DNA of 42,697 nucleotides from Acidobacteriaceae bacterium (GCA_019233375.1 JAFAMM010000266.1:1-42697), one strand, 5' to 3'. Shown: positions 33,792 through 42,697, numbered from the stretch's first letter. Numbers and translations are program-made. Notes: a model not told the origin generated them from the sequence alone.

Positions 33792-36700
33792 ATGAAGGCC
33801 AGAAGCTTTCCGATTGCAGCATGCATCGGGTTTGCACTTCTTTCGATCTGTTCGCCGGGTTTTGGACAGATTACAGCCACGATTTCGGGAACCATTACCG
33901 ACGCGAGCGGCGCCGCGGTAGCTGGCGCGAAGATCGTTGTCACGTCGCCGGCAACCGGGGCCTCCCGTGAAGCAGTAAGCGACAACGACGGGCACTATGT
34001 AGTTCCCTTGCTGCCGGTCGGAAACTACGCCATCCGGGTGGATATTAAGGGTTTCCGCAGTGAGGAAGCCAGAAATGTGGTCTTGCAGACGAACGAGCAG
34101 CGTGAACTGAACTTTACGGTCTCACCAGCCTCAGTTCAGCAAACGGTCGAGGTAAGCGCGGCTCCGGTTGCCGTCGAAACCGCTAACCCGACGCTCGGTC
34201 AGGTCATTACCTCTCAGCAGGTGGCAGAACTTCCGCTCAACGGCCGCGACTTTGTACAGTTGGCGACACTAACACCCGGAACCGTTCAGGAGACAAATCC
34301 GCAAAGCTTCTTCAATGGCGGCCCGAGCAGCGAGGTTTCGGCGCGGGGCTCATTTTCGCTTTCGGTCGGCGGCTCGCGCGCAAACAGCACGGATTGGCTA
34401 CTGGATGGCAACGATAACAACGAGCTGACTGCGGGCGGAATCGCTATCCTTCCCTCTATCGACGCCATTCAGGAATTCAAGGTTCTGACCTATAACTATT
34501 CCGCCGAGTATGGTCTCCGCGCGGGTCCTACGGTTCTGGTGACGACGAAATCCGGAACAAACCAGCTCCACGGCTCGGCTTTTGAGTTTTTCCGGAACAC
34601 CGATCTGGATGCAAGAAGCTTCTTTGCGTCCTACACGGAACAGTTCAACTTGAATCAGTTTGGCGGTTCGGTGGGCCTGCCCCTCAAGAAAGACAAGACG
34701 TTCCTTTTTGCCGACATTCAGAACAAAATGCAGCGCCACGGGATACCGTTTACCGGTCTGGTTCCGAGCACGGCCATGCGAAACGGAGATTTCACGGAGG
34801 ATCCGTTCGGAAATCCACGGTCAGGATTTCTCATCAACCCCAACGTGACGGGCGCGGCCAATACGGCGTTTCAATGCGACAGCGCAGGGAATCCGATGCC
34901 GGCGAACGCAGACGGGAGCCAACCCGCCGGCATAAGCTGCAACAAGATTCCAGCCGGCTTGATCAACTCTATCGGTCAGAAAATGATCAACTTGTATCCC
35001 TTGCCTAACGCCAATAATGCCGCACTCGGGTACAACTATGTGAACGAGCCCGTCCGTAAGTTAAACGAGGGAGAATTCGACGTGCGCCTCGACGAAAACT
35101 TCTCCAGCAAAGACAGCGCGTTCGCCCGTTTTAGTTACGATCAGGCTAACTCTTTCGTTCCCGGAGGTTCGCCGGGATTTGCAGAGGCCAATCCGTTTGG
35201 CAGCAATCAAGTTATCTTAAATCACGGCCGCAATGTGGTTGCTTCGGAAACTCACGTTTTTTCCCCGAACACCGTAAATCAGGTGATCGGAGGTTATAAC
35301 CGGATCTTCAACTATATTTCGTCGCAGGGTAGCTATAGCTGTATATCGGCCGCGTTTGGAATTCCAGGCGCAAACCTCGGCGGGGTGAGCTGTGGACTTA
35401 CCTCCACCCAATTATCCGGCGGCTATTGGTCGTTAGGCGACCGAGGGTTTTCCCCGTTTCAGGGCGGTACGAACGTTTTCACCATAGCCGATACGCTGGA
35501 CATGGTGAGAGGCCAACACGATCTCAGAGTGGGCGGCGCAATCATCGCTAACCAGATGAATGTCATGACGGAAGGCTTTCAGGATGGTTATTGGATCTAT
35601 AGCGGAGCCTGGACCGGTGATGCGGAGGGAGACCTGCTCATGGGCTTCCCCAGCCTGGCTATTCATGACCAGACCTTCGATGGAAATGTAACTGGCCGGC
35701 GCTGGAAATCATACCGCCCGTTTATTCAGGACAACTGGCAAGTCAACAAAAGTCTGACGCTCAATCTCGGTCTGGCGTACGTTCTGACCACGCCGATAAC
35801 CGAAGTTTTTAATCGCCAGGCTGACTTTAACCCTGCAACAGCCACGTTCCTCATTCCGGGCCAGAACGGCGTCGGCGCCACCGCCGGCATTCAGTATGAC
35901 AAGACAGCCTTTGAGCCGCGCATCGGAGTTGCATGGAAGGCGTTCGGCCATGTGAACACGGTAATTCGCGGCGGATACGCTATTTTCCACGACTCGTCGT
36001 GGAACCAGGGAGCGCAAGGATTGTGGCAGAATCCGCCTTATTATGCGGAGTCCGATCAATTTGCATTTGGCGGCGGCTGTACCTTCGCGACTGCCGCGTG
36101 CGCCACCATCTACGGCAAGACACCCACCGCCATCAGCGCATCATCCGGATTTCCGATTTTCACCTCGCCACCCAACCCTTCCGACTTCACCGGAACCATC
36201 CAAGCGCAGAACGTAAATTTCAAGCTGGGCCAGGTGCAGCAGTACAACGCGAACCTCCAGCAGCAGTTGCCGGGCAGCATTGTACTTACGGTCGGCTACG
36301 CCGGATCGCGCAGTTCGCATATCCTGATCGACGGGAACAATATGAACGTCGGTTCGCCTACGGCTTGCGGCACCGTCTCCGGCTATACGTTGGGTTGTGG
36401 TCCCGGCGGCTCTGCATTCGGCGTACCGTATACTGCTTTCCCGTTTTCCACCATCTCCAATATCAGCGATATCGGGAAAGCCCACTACAATTCTTTTCAA
36501 GTCAAAGCGGAGACGCAAAACGATAAGTACGGCCTATATGCACTGATCGGGTACACATACGCGCGTGCTTACGACAACGGCTTTACGGATGGCCTGGGTT
36601 CGCTGATCGGCGCTACTTACTATCCACTGCCGAATTGGCCCAAACTGGATTGGGGTCTTTCCCAGATCAATCTCGACAATACTTTTACGGCGAGTATCAT

Positions 36701-37226
36701 CTATCAGCTCCCGTTTGGGCACGGTAAGCGCTTTGGGAGCAATTGGAACGGCGCGATGAACCAGTTACTAGGAGGCTGGCAGATCAACATAATTGAAAGA
36801 GCGATCTCCGGATTTCCGGTCTTCATTGTCGACAGCAACAACTTATCCGGCGTCAATTTCCAAAATAACGGCAATAGCCTGAATCGCCCGAATCAGACGT
36901 GCAATCCGAAATCCGGCCCGAACAGCCTGGCCGAGTTCTTTAACACCTCGTGCTTCGCGGCGCCGCCTTCGGGAGAACTTGGCAACGCATCGCGAACACC
37001 GCTATCCGGTCCTGACTTCGTCAATACTGATTTTTCGGCGATCAAGAATTTCGCGCTGCCCCGTGAAAACATGCAACTGCAATTCCGGACCGAAATCTTC
37101 AATCTCTTCAACCATGCGCAATTCGGGCAGCCCGGCGGTGATATCAATTCAGCGACATTTGGCGTGATCAATACGACCGTCGGCAACCCACGCGTCATTC
37201 AGTTTGCCCTGAAGTTCCTGTTTTGA
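33792..37226 (+). CDS. Oar-like TonB-dependent outer-membrane receptor
   Basis: A 1144-aa outer-membrane protein. Signal peptide (residues 1-25, ending GFGQ), carboxypeptidase-regulatory-like beta-sandwich (about 28-115: ISGTITDASGAAVAGAKI ... GNYAIRVDIKGF), plug domain with VAELPLNGRDFVQLATLTPG, then a large beta-barrel ending with the aromatic VIQFALKFLF, as usual for barrel insertion. This is the Oar-like class abundant in Acidobacteria, thought to import large or complex substrates using TonB. GGAAGG lies about eight bases before the ATG. An exported nucleoside hydrolase gene follows by 36 bases, suggesting a linked substrate. Confidence 0.93.
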   Translation: MKARSFPIAACIGFALLSICSPGFGQITATISGTITDASGAAVAGAKIVVTSPATGASREAVSDNDGHYVVPLLPVGNYAIRVDIKGFRSEEARNVVLQTNEQRELNFTVSPASVQQTVEVSAAPVAVETANPTLGQVITSQQVAELPLNGRDFVQLATLTPGTVQETNPQSFFNGGPSSEVSARGSFSLSVGGSRANSTDWLLDGNDNNELTAGGIAILPSIDAIQEFKVLTYNYSAEYGLRAGPTVLVTTKSGTNQLHGSAFEFFRNTDLDARSFFASYTEQFNLNQFGGSVGLPLKKDKTFLFADIQNKMQRHGIPFTGLVPSTAMRNGDFTEDPFGNPRSGFLINPNVTGAANTAFQCDSAGNPMPANADGSQPAGISCNKIPAGLINSIGQKMINLYPLPNANNAALGYNYVNEPVRKLNEGEFDVRLDENFSSKDSAFARFSYDQANSFVPGGSPGFAEANPFGSNQVILNHGRNVVASETHVFSPNTVNQVIGGYNRIFNYISSQGSYSCISAAFGIPGANLGGVSCGLTSTQLSGGYWSLGDRGFSPFQGGTNVFTIADTLDMVRGQHDLRVGGAIIANQMNVMTEGFQDGYWIYSGAWTGDAEGDLLMGFPSLAIHDQTFDGNVTGRRWKSYRPFIQDNWQVNKSLTLNLGLAYVLTTPITEVFNRQADFNPATATFLIPGQNGVGATAGIQYDKTAFEPRIGVAWKAFGHVNTVIRGGYAIFHDSSWNQGAQGLWQNPPYYAESDQFAFGGGCTFATAACATIYGKTPTAISASSGFPIFTSPPNPSDFTGTIQAQNVNFKLGQVQQYNANLQQQLPGSIVLTVGYAGSRSSHILIDGNNMNVGSPTACGTVSGYTLGCGPGGSAFGVPYTAFPFSTISNISDIGKAHYNSFQVKAETQNDKYGLYALIGYTYARAYDNGFTDGLGSLIGATYYPLPNWPKLDWGLSQINLDNTFTASIIYQLPFGHGKRFGSNWNGAMNQLLGGWQINIIERAISGFPVFIVDSNNLSGVNFQNNGNSLNRPNQTCNPKSGPNSLAEFFNTSCFAAPPSGELGNASRTPLSGPDFVNTDFSAIKNFALPRENMQLQFRTEIFNLFNHAQFGQPGGDINSATFGVINTTVGNPRVIQFALKFLF

Positions 37227-37262
37227 GTCATTGCTCGCGGTGAACAGTTGCTCTGCCTGTTT

Positions 37263-38342
37263 ATGGCCTTAGCCAGAAGATGCTGCATGGCCATCGCGCT
37301 CGCCATGCTGGCCGGTTCGTTAAGCGCCCAGACCCGCCGCAAGGTGATCATCGACGAAGACGCGGCGGGACCCGGTGGCACCAACATGCAGGCGATCCTG
37401 GTCATGATTCAATCGCCTGATGTCGAAGTGCTGGGCATAACGGTCGCCAGCGGGGATCAGTGGCGTGATGAGGAGCTGGCGCACACGCTTCGCCTACTGG
37501 AGTTGATCGGGCGCACGGACATCCCGGTGCTTAGCGGTGCCGCGTTTCCTCTGGTGCGAACGCGCGCTGAGACGAAACTCTGGGAGCAGCGCTACGGCAA
37601 ATTAGAGTACGAAGGCGCGTGGGATGACCGTTGGTATCACGAACCCTTCGTAATTCCGCCTTTGCCGGAAGGGCCGCCAACCGCCAAGCCGTCGGAAGAA
37701 GGCGCAGTTAACTTCCTGGTACGCATGGTGCACAAATATCCGAACGAGGTCACGATCTACGAGGGTGCGCCGATGACAAACGTTGCGCTGGCGATTTCGG
37801 TTGATCCGAAATTTGCTGCGCTCGCGCGGGAACTGGTGTTCATGGGAGGAAGCCTCAATCCGAGCTCCGAGTACACCGAGTTCGCCGAGAATCCCCGGCA
37901 TGAGTTCAACTTCTGGTTTGATCCGGAGGCCGCTGAGATCGTTTTACGCGCGCCATGGAAGAAAATGGTGTGCACGCCCACAGACGTTTCATTGAAGGCA
38001 AGACTCAGCCCCGAGTTAGTCAAGCGAATCGCCGAGAGTAAGTCGCCAGCCGCGCAGTATGTGCAGCGATATTACCAGCGCGGGTTCGGTGTCGATGTGA
38101 TGTGGGATGAGCTTGCAGCGGCGGCTTGGATCGATCCGAGTCTCATTACAAAAACCGAGTCGCGCTATATGGGTGTGGATCTGGATAAGGGCGCTGGGTA
38201 TGGCAATACCCTGACCACTTCTAAAGAAAACGCGCCAAAACTGGTGGGCCAACCGATAGAGATTCAACTGGATGTCGATGCTAAAAGGTTCTATGACATG
38301 TTTGCGAATCTGATGGAGGCGCGCACGCCCGCGGCTCCTTAG
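37263..38342 (+). CDS. Exported nucleoside hydrolase-like protein
   Basis: About 359 aa of the inosine/uridine-preferring nucleoside hydrolase family. ATG 37263 begins a signal peptide (MALARRCCMAIALAMLAGSLSAQ), so the protein is exported; the track start TTG 37248 adds five residues. The calcium-site motif is divergent: IIDEDAAGPGGTN in place of DTDPGxDD, keeping the first aspartates but with T-N where D-D is expected. Other family parts are present: EGAPMTNVALAI, VFMGGS, EFNFWFDPEAA, and a late aspartate in MWDELAAAAW. It probably cleaves ribonucleosides or a related N-glycoside in the periplasm. It follows the TonB receptor and overlaps the convergent TPR gene by four bases. Confidence 0.85.
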   Translation: MALARRCCMAIALAMLAGSLSAQTRRKVIIDEDAAGPGGTNMQAILVMIQSPDVEVLGITVASGDQWRDEELAHTLRLLELIGRTDIPVLSGAAFPLVRTRAETKLWEQRYGKLEYEGAWDDRWYHEPFVIPPLPEGPPTAKPSEEGAVNFLVRMVHKYPNEVTIYEGAPMTNVALAISVDPKFAALARELVFMGGSLNPSSEYTEFAENPRHEFNFWFDPEAAEIVLRAPWKKMVCTPTDVSLKARLSPELVKRIAESKSPAAQYVQRYYQRGFGVDVMWDELAAAAWIDPSLITKTESRYMGVDLDKGAGYGNTLTTSKENAPKLVGQPIEIQLDVDAKRFYDMFANLMEARTPAAP

Positions 38343-39799
38343 TTGGACGCCGGGCTCTTCAGGGCAAAGACGAACTGCTGCAATTCCGAGCGCTGTTTGG
38401 CGAGTTGCTCAGCGGAAGCCTCAGACAGTTTCCGGAACATCTCGATTTCCTTCTGCGCTTCCTGCAGGTTACCGGATTGCCGGTAGGCTTGCGCGAGATC
38501 GTAGTGTGCCTGTTCCATGCCCGGGTCGATCTCGAGAGCTTTCTTGAAAACCCGGATTGCCTCTTGAGTGTCGTGCTTATCGAGATACACAACGCCCGAT
38601 TCGAAAAAGGCCGGCGCCAGCCTGGGATCGAGGCGCACTGCTTTTTGCAAAAGCGATTCGACGCGCTCGCGAGTCCCGGTATCGTCAGGACTCTTGCGCC
38701 GGTTCCACAGTGCGACGGCGTAATAGTAGTTAGCCCACGCATTCTGTGGTTGAAATGCAGCGAACCGGGCCAGCCGTTCGAGCAAGCCATCTGATTGCGT
38801 AATCTGCGGCGCTTGCAGCTTGCCGAGAAACATATAGGGCACGGGATCAGCCGGATTCAGATCAGCCGCTTGGAAAAACCGTCGCGCAGCCTGGCTGAAA
38901 TCGCCGCGCGCATATGCCGCGACAGCAGCGCCCAGCAGCATCCGCGAAGAGAGCGGGAACCGCTGAATGCCTGAATTGAATACCTGAACCGCCGGTTCCG
39001 GGGCTTTATGGATGAGCAGCTCCGTTCCCCAATCGAAGAGATTCGTTTCGCTTGGATCGAGTTCTGCAGCCTTTTGATATTCCCGAACTGCATCCAACGG
39101 GTCATTTACGCGTTCGTCGGCCGCCGCGATGGAATGATGAACGGCCGCCTGCTTGGGGTTCAATTCCGCGGCCTTCTTCAGATACACAAGTGCTTCTGTG
39201 TAATCGCCGCTTGCGAAGAGGAAACGGCCAAGCTGATCGTTGGCTAAAAAATCGCCGGGCTCGGCCGCAACTCTGGCCCGTAAGGACTTCTCTTCCGCGC
39301 CTGCTGCCGCTGGTATTCCCGTTGGCGTCTTCTCTAGAGATGCAGCCGCTTTGGTGAGCGCCTCGGTAGAGCGCATGACGGTCTCGGAACCATGCCCCCC
39401 GACGTAGGTGTTTTCAGTCACGCCGGCTACTGCAAATGTCGGTTCGTCAAAGAACTCCGCGGCAGCCGCGACCGGCTTGAGAACAAGATCCACTGTCTTT
39501 TTGTCATTCTCCGTGAGCGAGACCGGACGAATTGTGCTGCCTCGAAGCGAACCCATGCTCACCGTGAGAGTGTAGCTGCCTGCGGCAAGGGAAGAGATGC
39601 TATATTGACCCTGCGCGTCGGTGCTAACCGTTTGAATGATGTTCGTGCGATCGGCCATGGCTGGCGCGACCTGAACGTTTGCGCCCGCGACCACGGCGCC
39701 GTCTGTGTCGCGCACCGTACCGTGAAGGGTAGCTGCATGCGACGATCCCGCAATGGCGGCAATGCCAGCAATGGCGATCAAGCGGTGAGCTTTGCTCAT
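38339..39799 (-). CDS. Exported CarboxypepD_reg-TPR protein
   Basis: A 486-aa protein. Signal peptide (MSKAHRLIAIAGIAAIAGSSHA), a carboxypeptidase-regulatory-like domain (about 24-110: LHGTVRDTDGAVVAGANVQV ... AAGSYTLTV), a low-complexity linker, then tetratricopeptide repeats from about 165 to 460 (DYTEALVYLKKAAELNPK, DPLDAVREYQKAAELDPS, EAIRVFKKALEIDPGMEQAHYDLAQAY). It is likely a periplasmic protein-interaction scaffold. It starts by a four-base ATGA overlap with the nucleoside hydrolase gene upstream, as the last gene of a coupled three-gene operon. Confidence 0.9.
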   Translation of the reverse strand: MSKAHRLIAIAGIAAIAGSSHAATLHGTVRDTDGAVVAGANVQVAPAMADRTNIIQTVSTDAQGQYSISSLAAGSYTLTVSMGSLRGSTIRPVSLTENDKKTVDLVLKPVAAAAEFFDEPTFAVAGVTENTYVGGHGSETVMRSTEALTKAAASLEKTPTGIPAAAGAEEKSLRARVAAEPGDFLANDQLGRFLFASGDYTEALVYLKKAAELNPKQAAVHHSIAAADERVNDPLDAVREYQKAAELDPSETNLFDWGTELLIHKAPEPAVQVFNSGIQRFPLSSRMLLGAAVAAYARGDFSQAARRFFQAADLNPADPVPYMFLGKLQAPQITQSDGLLERLARFAAFQPQNAWANYYYAVALWNRRKSPDDTGTRERVESLLQKAVRLDPRLAPAFFESGVVYLDKHDTQEAIRVFKKALEIDPGMEQAHYDLAQAYRQSGNLQEAQKEIEMFRKLSEASAEQLAKQRSELQQFVFALKSPASN

Positions 39800-40737
39800 A
39801 ATCGTGCGAGCCGGTCAATGACCAAATCGAAATAACCCTGTGCGTTGATCTCTCTGCACACTTTGACCGTCGCAGGCTTGCCGGTTACTGACCACCAATC
39901 GACGACGGTCATACCCAAGGTCAAATCACTCGCACATTCCACGTCTACGTGCACCATGCGTCCAGAGAAGAGTTCCGGCCGCAGGAGGTAAGCCGGTACT
40001 GTGGCATCGTGCAGCGGGCCGCCGACTGTTCCGTACTTCTGCTCATCGAAAATCTTGTTGAATTTCAACAGGTGGTAAAAGGCCTCGGCCAGCGGGGTGC
40101 CAATATGCCGTAACTTATCGAGCCGCTCGGGAGTGGTTAACGCCTGGTGGGTGCAGTCGAGCGGGATCATGGTGATCGGCGCGCCGCATTTCAGCACGCG
40201 CGCTGCAGCCTCGGGGTCGACATAGATATTGAACTCAGCCGCGGGCGTTACGTTGCCGCCTTCGGAAAAAGAGCCTCCCATCAGTACAATCTCTCTCAAG
40301 CGGCTCGCGAGTTTCGGCTCTTTCGCGAGCGCGAGCGCGATGTTCGTGAGCGGCGCGAGGCAGCACAGCGTGACTTCGCCCTGCGGCCTGCTCATCACGA
40401 GTTCGATGATGGCGTCCGGCGCGAAGCCGCGGGCCAGTTGGGTGGTGGGATCCGGCAAGTCGTAGCCATCAAAACCGGTGCGGCCGTGTACATGCTCAGC
40501 CGTGATGAGCGGGCGAATCAACGGCGCGTGCGCTCCGGCGTACACCGGCGTCTCGGTTCGGCGTGCCAGCTCGAGCGCTTTCAAGGCATTTTGGGATGTT
40601 AGCGGCAGCGGAACATTGCCGGCGACCGTTGTGATTGCGAGTACTTCAAGCTCTTCGGGCGAAGCCAAAGCCACAAGAAACGCGACAGCATCGTCCGGAG
40701 AAGGATCGGTGTCGATAATAACAGGACGCGGAGGCAT
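39796..40737 (-). CDS. Nucleoside hydrolase (cytoplasmic type)
   Basis: A 313-aa IUNH-family N-ribohydrolase. The canonical motif IIDTDPSPDDAVAF is intact at residue 8. Other family parts are AITTVAGNV, LTNIALAL, VLMGGSF, EFNIYVDPEAAARVL and the substrate-site region HDATVPAYLL with the late aspartate. No signal peptide is present, so it should act in the cytoplasm on imported purine or pyrimidine nucleosides, releasing base and ribose. It begins in the stop of the CRTAC1-TPR gene (TAATG, one-base overlap) and ends overlapping the next TPR gene by four bases, so the three are translationally coupled. Confidence 0.92.
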   Translation of the reverse strand: MPPRPVIIDTDPSPDDAVAFLVALASPEELEVLAITTVAGNVPLPLTSQNALKALELARRTETPVYAGAHAPLIRPLITAEHVHGRTGFDGYDLPDPTTQLARGFAPDAIIELVMSRPQGEVTLCCLAPLTNIALALAKEPKLASRLREIVLMGGSFSEGGNVTPAAEFNIYVDPEAAARVLKCGAPITMIPLDCTHQALTTPERLDKLRHIGTPLAEAFYHLLKFNKIFDEQKYGTVGGPLHDATVPAYLLRPELFSGRMVHVDVECASDLTLGMTVVDWWSVTGKPATVKVCREINAQGYFDLVIDRLARL

Positions 40738-42697
40738 TACTTCAGCTCTTCAAGCGCCTTCTGCGCCTGCGCGTTGTCCGGATCCTGCTTCAATAGCGCG
40801 AGCAGGGTCGCACGAGCCTTATCACGGTCGCCCTCGATCACATAGACACGGGCAAGATTTAGATAAGCCGGCCCGAAAGCCGGCGCGAGCCGGATGCAAT
40901 TTTGGAACTCCGCGACAGCATCATCCGGTTTAAGCATGCGAAGGTAAAGAACCCCGAGGTTGTTCATCGCCTCCGGGTACACCGGCCGGAGCCTGAGCGC
41001 TTTCTGCAGGAATTCATAAGCGCGATTGGGCTGGTCCGTTTGAGCGAACACCATGCCAAGACTGTAATTCACTTCGGGGTCATCCGGTGCAAGTTCGAGT
41101 GCGCGCTGCAAGGTGAGCCGTGCTAGCTCCCATTGCTTCTGCTGCCGGTATGCGTTGCCGAGGTTTTGCAGCGAAATCAGGTAATCCGGACTCAGATTGA
41201 GAGCGTTCTTAAAAAACCCGATCGCCTCATCGAATCTCCCCTGCTGCGTCGCGAGTAGCCCGAGATTATTCCAGGCGTTCGGTTTGGTGTCGGGGTAGCT
41301 CGAATCCCGTTTCACAGCGGCTTCAAAACAGGCCCGGGCCTCAGCGGCCTTAGACTGCTTCAGGTAAACACTCCCAAGGCCGTAGTTGGCTTCTGCACTC
41401 TGTGGATCATCGCGCAGCGCCCGCTGAAACGCCGTGCCGGCTTGTTCGAAATAGCCTCGTTGAAAGTAAGTGGAGCCGAGCGAAAGATAGTTGCGGCTGA
41501 ACGGGAGAGTTGGGGTGTTGGCTGGGAATGGCAGAGCTTTCGCAATACGCTCGGCGGCAGAATTCGGAATGTCGCGGATGTCCTGCTGAACGTTATCAAC
41601 ATTCAGCGGGCCCTGATAAATCTTGACGATTTCACCGCGTTCGTCGACCAGGAAGGAAGTCGGGAGACTCAGGTCTCGATGGCGGTCAAAAAGGAAACAG
41701 TAAAGAATGTCGTAGACCGCGGCTGTATCGTCGGATGCGGTCAGGATGGGAAATGAAAACCGCTGTTGGTGCGTGGATTGGCGATTGTCGCACTGCATTG
41801 CGAGCAGGCGAAGGCCGCCATCGGCCCAGCTCTTGTGAACACGTTCGAGTGATCTGAGGTTTTCTGCGCAAGCTTCAGACGCGGCGGTCCAAAAATAGAG
41901 TAATACTCGTTTGCCGCGGAGCGCGGAAAGAGGGTACGTTGTGCCGTCAGCCGCCGCGAGCGAGAAGTCCGGCGCTGTTACCGGAGCAAGTAGCCATGTT
42001 TCTGCGATAACGGGGAGCGTTTCAGTGGGCTGCGGTTCCGGCGATTCCGACTTCGTCAGCGGCGGGCCAAACGGCTCCGCGCGGCACGATGCGGCGCCCT
42101 CAGTCACGTAGACCCTGTGGTTCGGCGCAAGATCGTTTAGTTTTTGCACCAACCCGCTCGGCCAGTGGATCGAGGCGCTAACCGCACCCTTTGCTTCGCC
42201 CAGACCGAAGAAGATTTCCTTGCTGTGCTGTGCGAGGAACCCGGACCCGGCTTGCAACATCCGTGTTTGCCGGCCCAGATCCGTTTCGATCGTGATCGCC
42301 GAACCAATCGCGTCCCGATTGCCTTTTGTGCCCTGTAAACGGAAGCTAATGGAACGCGGCAGATCTGTCACTACGTTCTTCAGAATCCGTAACTGTGGTG
42401 CATTCCGGTTTTTGAGGACCACTTCCAGCCGACCGTCATGGTCAATGTCGGCCAGAGCGAAAGAACGTCCGTCTTCCAGGAAATCCAGCCCCATCGCACC
42501 TGACACATCCGAGAACGTGCCGTCGCGGTTATTGGCATAGAATACATTCCGCTCAAAGCCGCTCCAACTGTAATCCGAGCGGATCAATTCGTTGATCGCG
42601 TTCCAGCCCTGTTCATAATCGTGCGCGGGCTTTGCCTCGTCAGGAGATTTCGCAACTACCTGACGCCAGAAGAAGCTGTTGAGATCTTCTCGCAACG
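40737..42697 (-). CDS. CRTAC1/UnbV-redoxin-TPR protein (N-terminus beyond the window)
   Basis: At least 652 aa, open to the right edge of the window; the TTG at 42695 used by the track is probably internal, because the preceding context belongs to the FG-GAP/CRTAC1 repeat part of this family. Order: FG-GAP-type segment with ALADIDHDGRLEVVLKN (about 75-100), ASPIC/UnbV domain (about 110-190), thioredoxin-like/AhpC-TSA domain (about 230-370) and tetratricopeptide repeats (about 395-650). In the redoxin the usual WCxxC is replaced by FWTAASEAC, so only the second cysteine remains. It is probably exported with a sensing or assembly role. It is the first visible gene of the three-gene operon. Confidence 0.9.
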   Translation of the reverse strand, partial: LREDLNSFFWRQVVAKSPDEAKPAHDYEQGWNAINELIRSDYSWSGFERNVFYANNRDGTFSDVSGAMGLDFLEDGRSFALADIDHDGRLEVVLKNRNAPQLRILKNVVTDLPRSISFRLQGTKGNRDAIGSAITIETDLGRQTRMLQAGSGFLAQHSKEIFFGLGEAKGAVSASIHWPSGLVQKLNDLAPNHRVYVTEGAASCRAEPFGPPLTKSESPEPQPTETLPVIAETWLLAPVTAPDFSLAAADGTTYPLSALRGKRVLLYFWTAASEACAENLRSLERVHKSWADGGLRLLAMQCDNRQSTHQQRFSFPILTASDDTAAVYDILYCFLFDRHRDLSLPTSFLVDERGEIVKIYQGPLNVDNVQQDIRDIPNSAAERIAKALPFPANTPTLPFSRNYLSLGSTYFQRGYFEQAGTAFQRALRDDPQSAEANYGLGSVYLKQSKAAEARACFEAAVKRDSSYPDTKPNAWNNLGLLATQQGRFDEAIGFFKNALNLSPDYLISLQNLGNAYRQQKQWELARLTLQRALELAPDDPEVNYSLGMVFAQTDQPNRAYEFLQKALRLRPVYPEAMNNLGVLYLRMLKPDDAVAEFQNCIRLAPAFGPAYLNLARVYVIEGDRDKARATLLALLKQDPDNAQAQKALEELK

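Noticed and set aside
1-42697. Search for tRNA, rRNA, insertion sequences and phage genes
   Set aside because: By eye no cloverleaf with a TTCGA-type arm in an intergenic gap, no transposase or integrase motif and no terminal inverted repeats were found. A tRNAscan and ISfinder run would be needed to be certain.

Overview
The window reads as chromosomal DNA of a soil-type Acidobacteriota, most likely near the Bryobacterales/Solibacter group. This is inference from gene content: an Oar-like TonB receptor with a carboxypeptidase-regulatory N-terminus, CRTAC1/UnbV-TPR proteins, chitobiase-C-repeat secreted proteins, Tat-exported Gfo/Idh/MocA oxidoreductases, many secreted peptidases, and frequent TTG/GTG starts. 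I recognise no phage genes, transposases, CRISPR arrays, rRNAs or tRNAs.

Left part (1-17.3 kb): housekeeping genes. The end of a respiratory complex I operon (nuoM partial, nuoN) converges on a two-gene unit (Lon-substrate-binding-domain protein, then HAD hydrolase). Divergent from that unit are aroK and a glycerate 2-kinase that appears to start at a non-AUG codon overlapping the aroK stop. A long minus-strand gene train runs ECF sigma factor > zinc-finger anti-sigma factor > B-box membrane protein > 70-aa membrane protein > DUF4097 protein, with mostly overlapping genes, followed by recG and rsmD. Three consecutive members of the train carry the same small two-helix membrane module, which suggests an envelope-stress operon. 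On the plus strand follow nrdR, rpoD (with a clear sigma-70 promoter and a small upstream ORF ending one base before the start codon), a metallophosphoesterase, an HdeD-like membrane protein and a Ub-Mut7-C protein.

Middle part (17.3-33.3 kb): accessory genes. An orphan slipin-like N-terminal domain protein is followed by a secreted peptide/peptidoglycan-type hydrolase neighbourhood: serine hydrolase, M14 carboxypeptidase, glutaminyl cyclase preceded by a small ORF with a strong ribosome-binding site, Tat-exported Gfo/Idh/MocA oxidoreductase, an S9 prolyl-oligopeptidase homologue that has lost its catalytic serine and apparently its histidine, a 1416-aa secreted mosaic of beta-propeller, chitobiase-C repeats and two lectin-like domains, and a HEAT-repeat protein.

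Right part (33.3-42.7 kb): an Oar-like TonB-dependent outer-membrane receptor followed by an exported nucleoside hydrolase converges on a tightly coupled three-gene operon (CRTAC1-redoxin-TPR protein, cytoplasmic-type nucleoside hydrolase, CarboxypepD_reg-TPR protein). The simplest reading is a nucleoside or nucleoside-like substrate scavenging locus. The substrate is not visible in the sequence. The last gene runs off the right end and nuoM runs off the left end.
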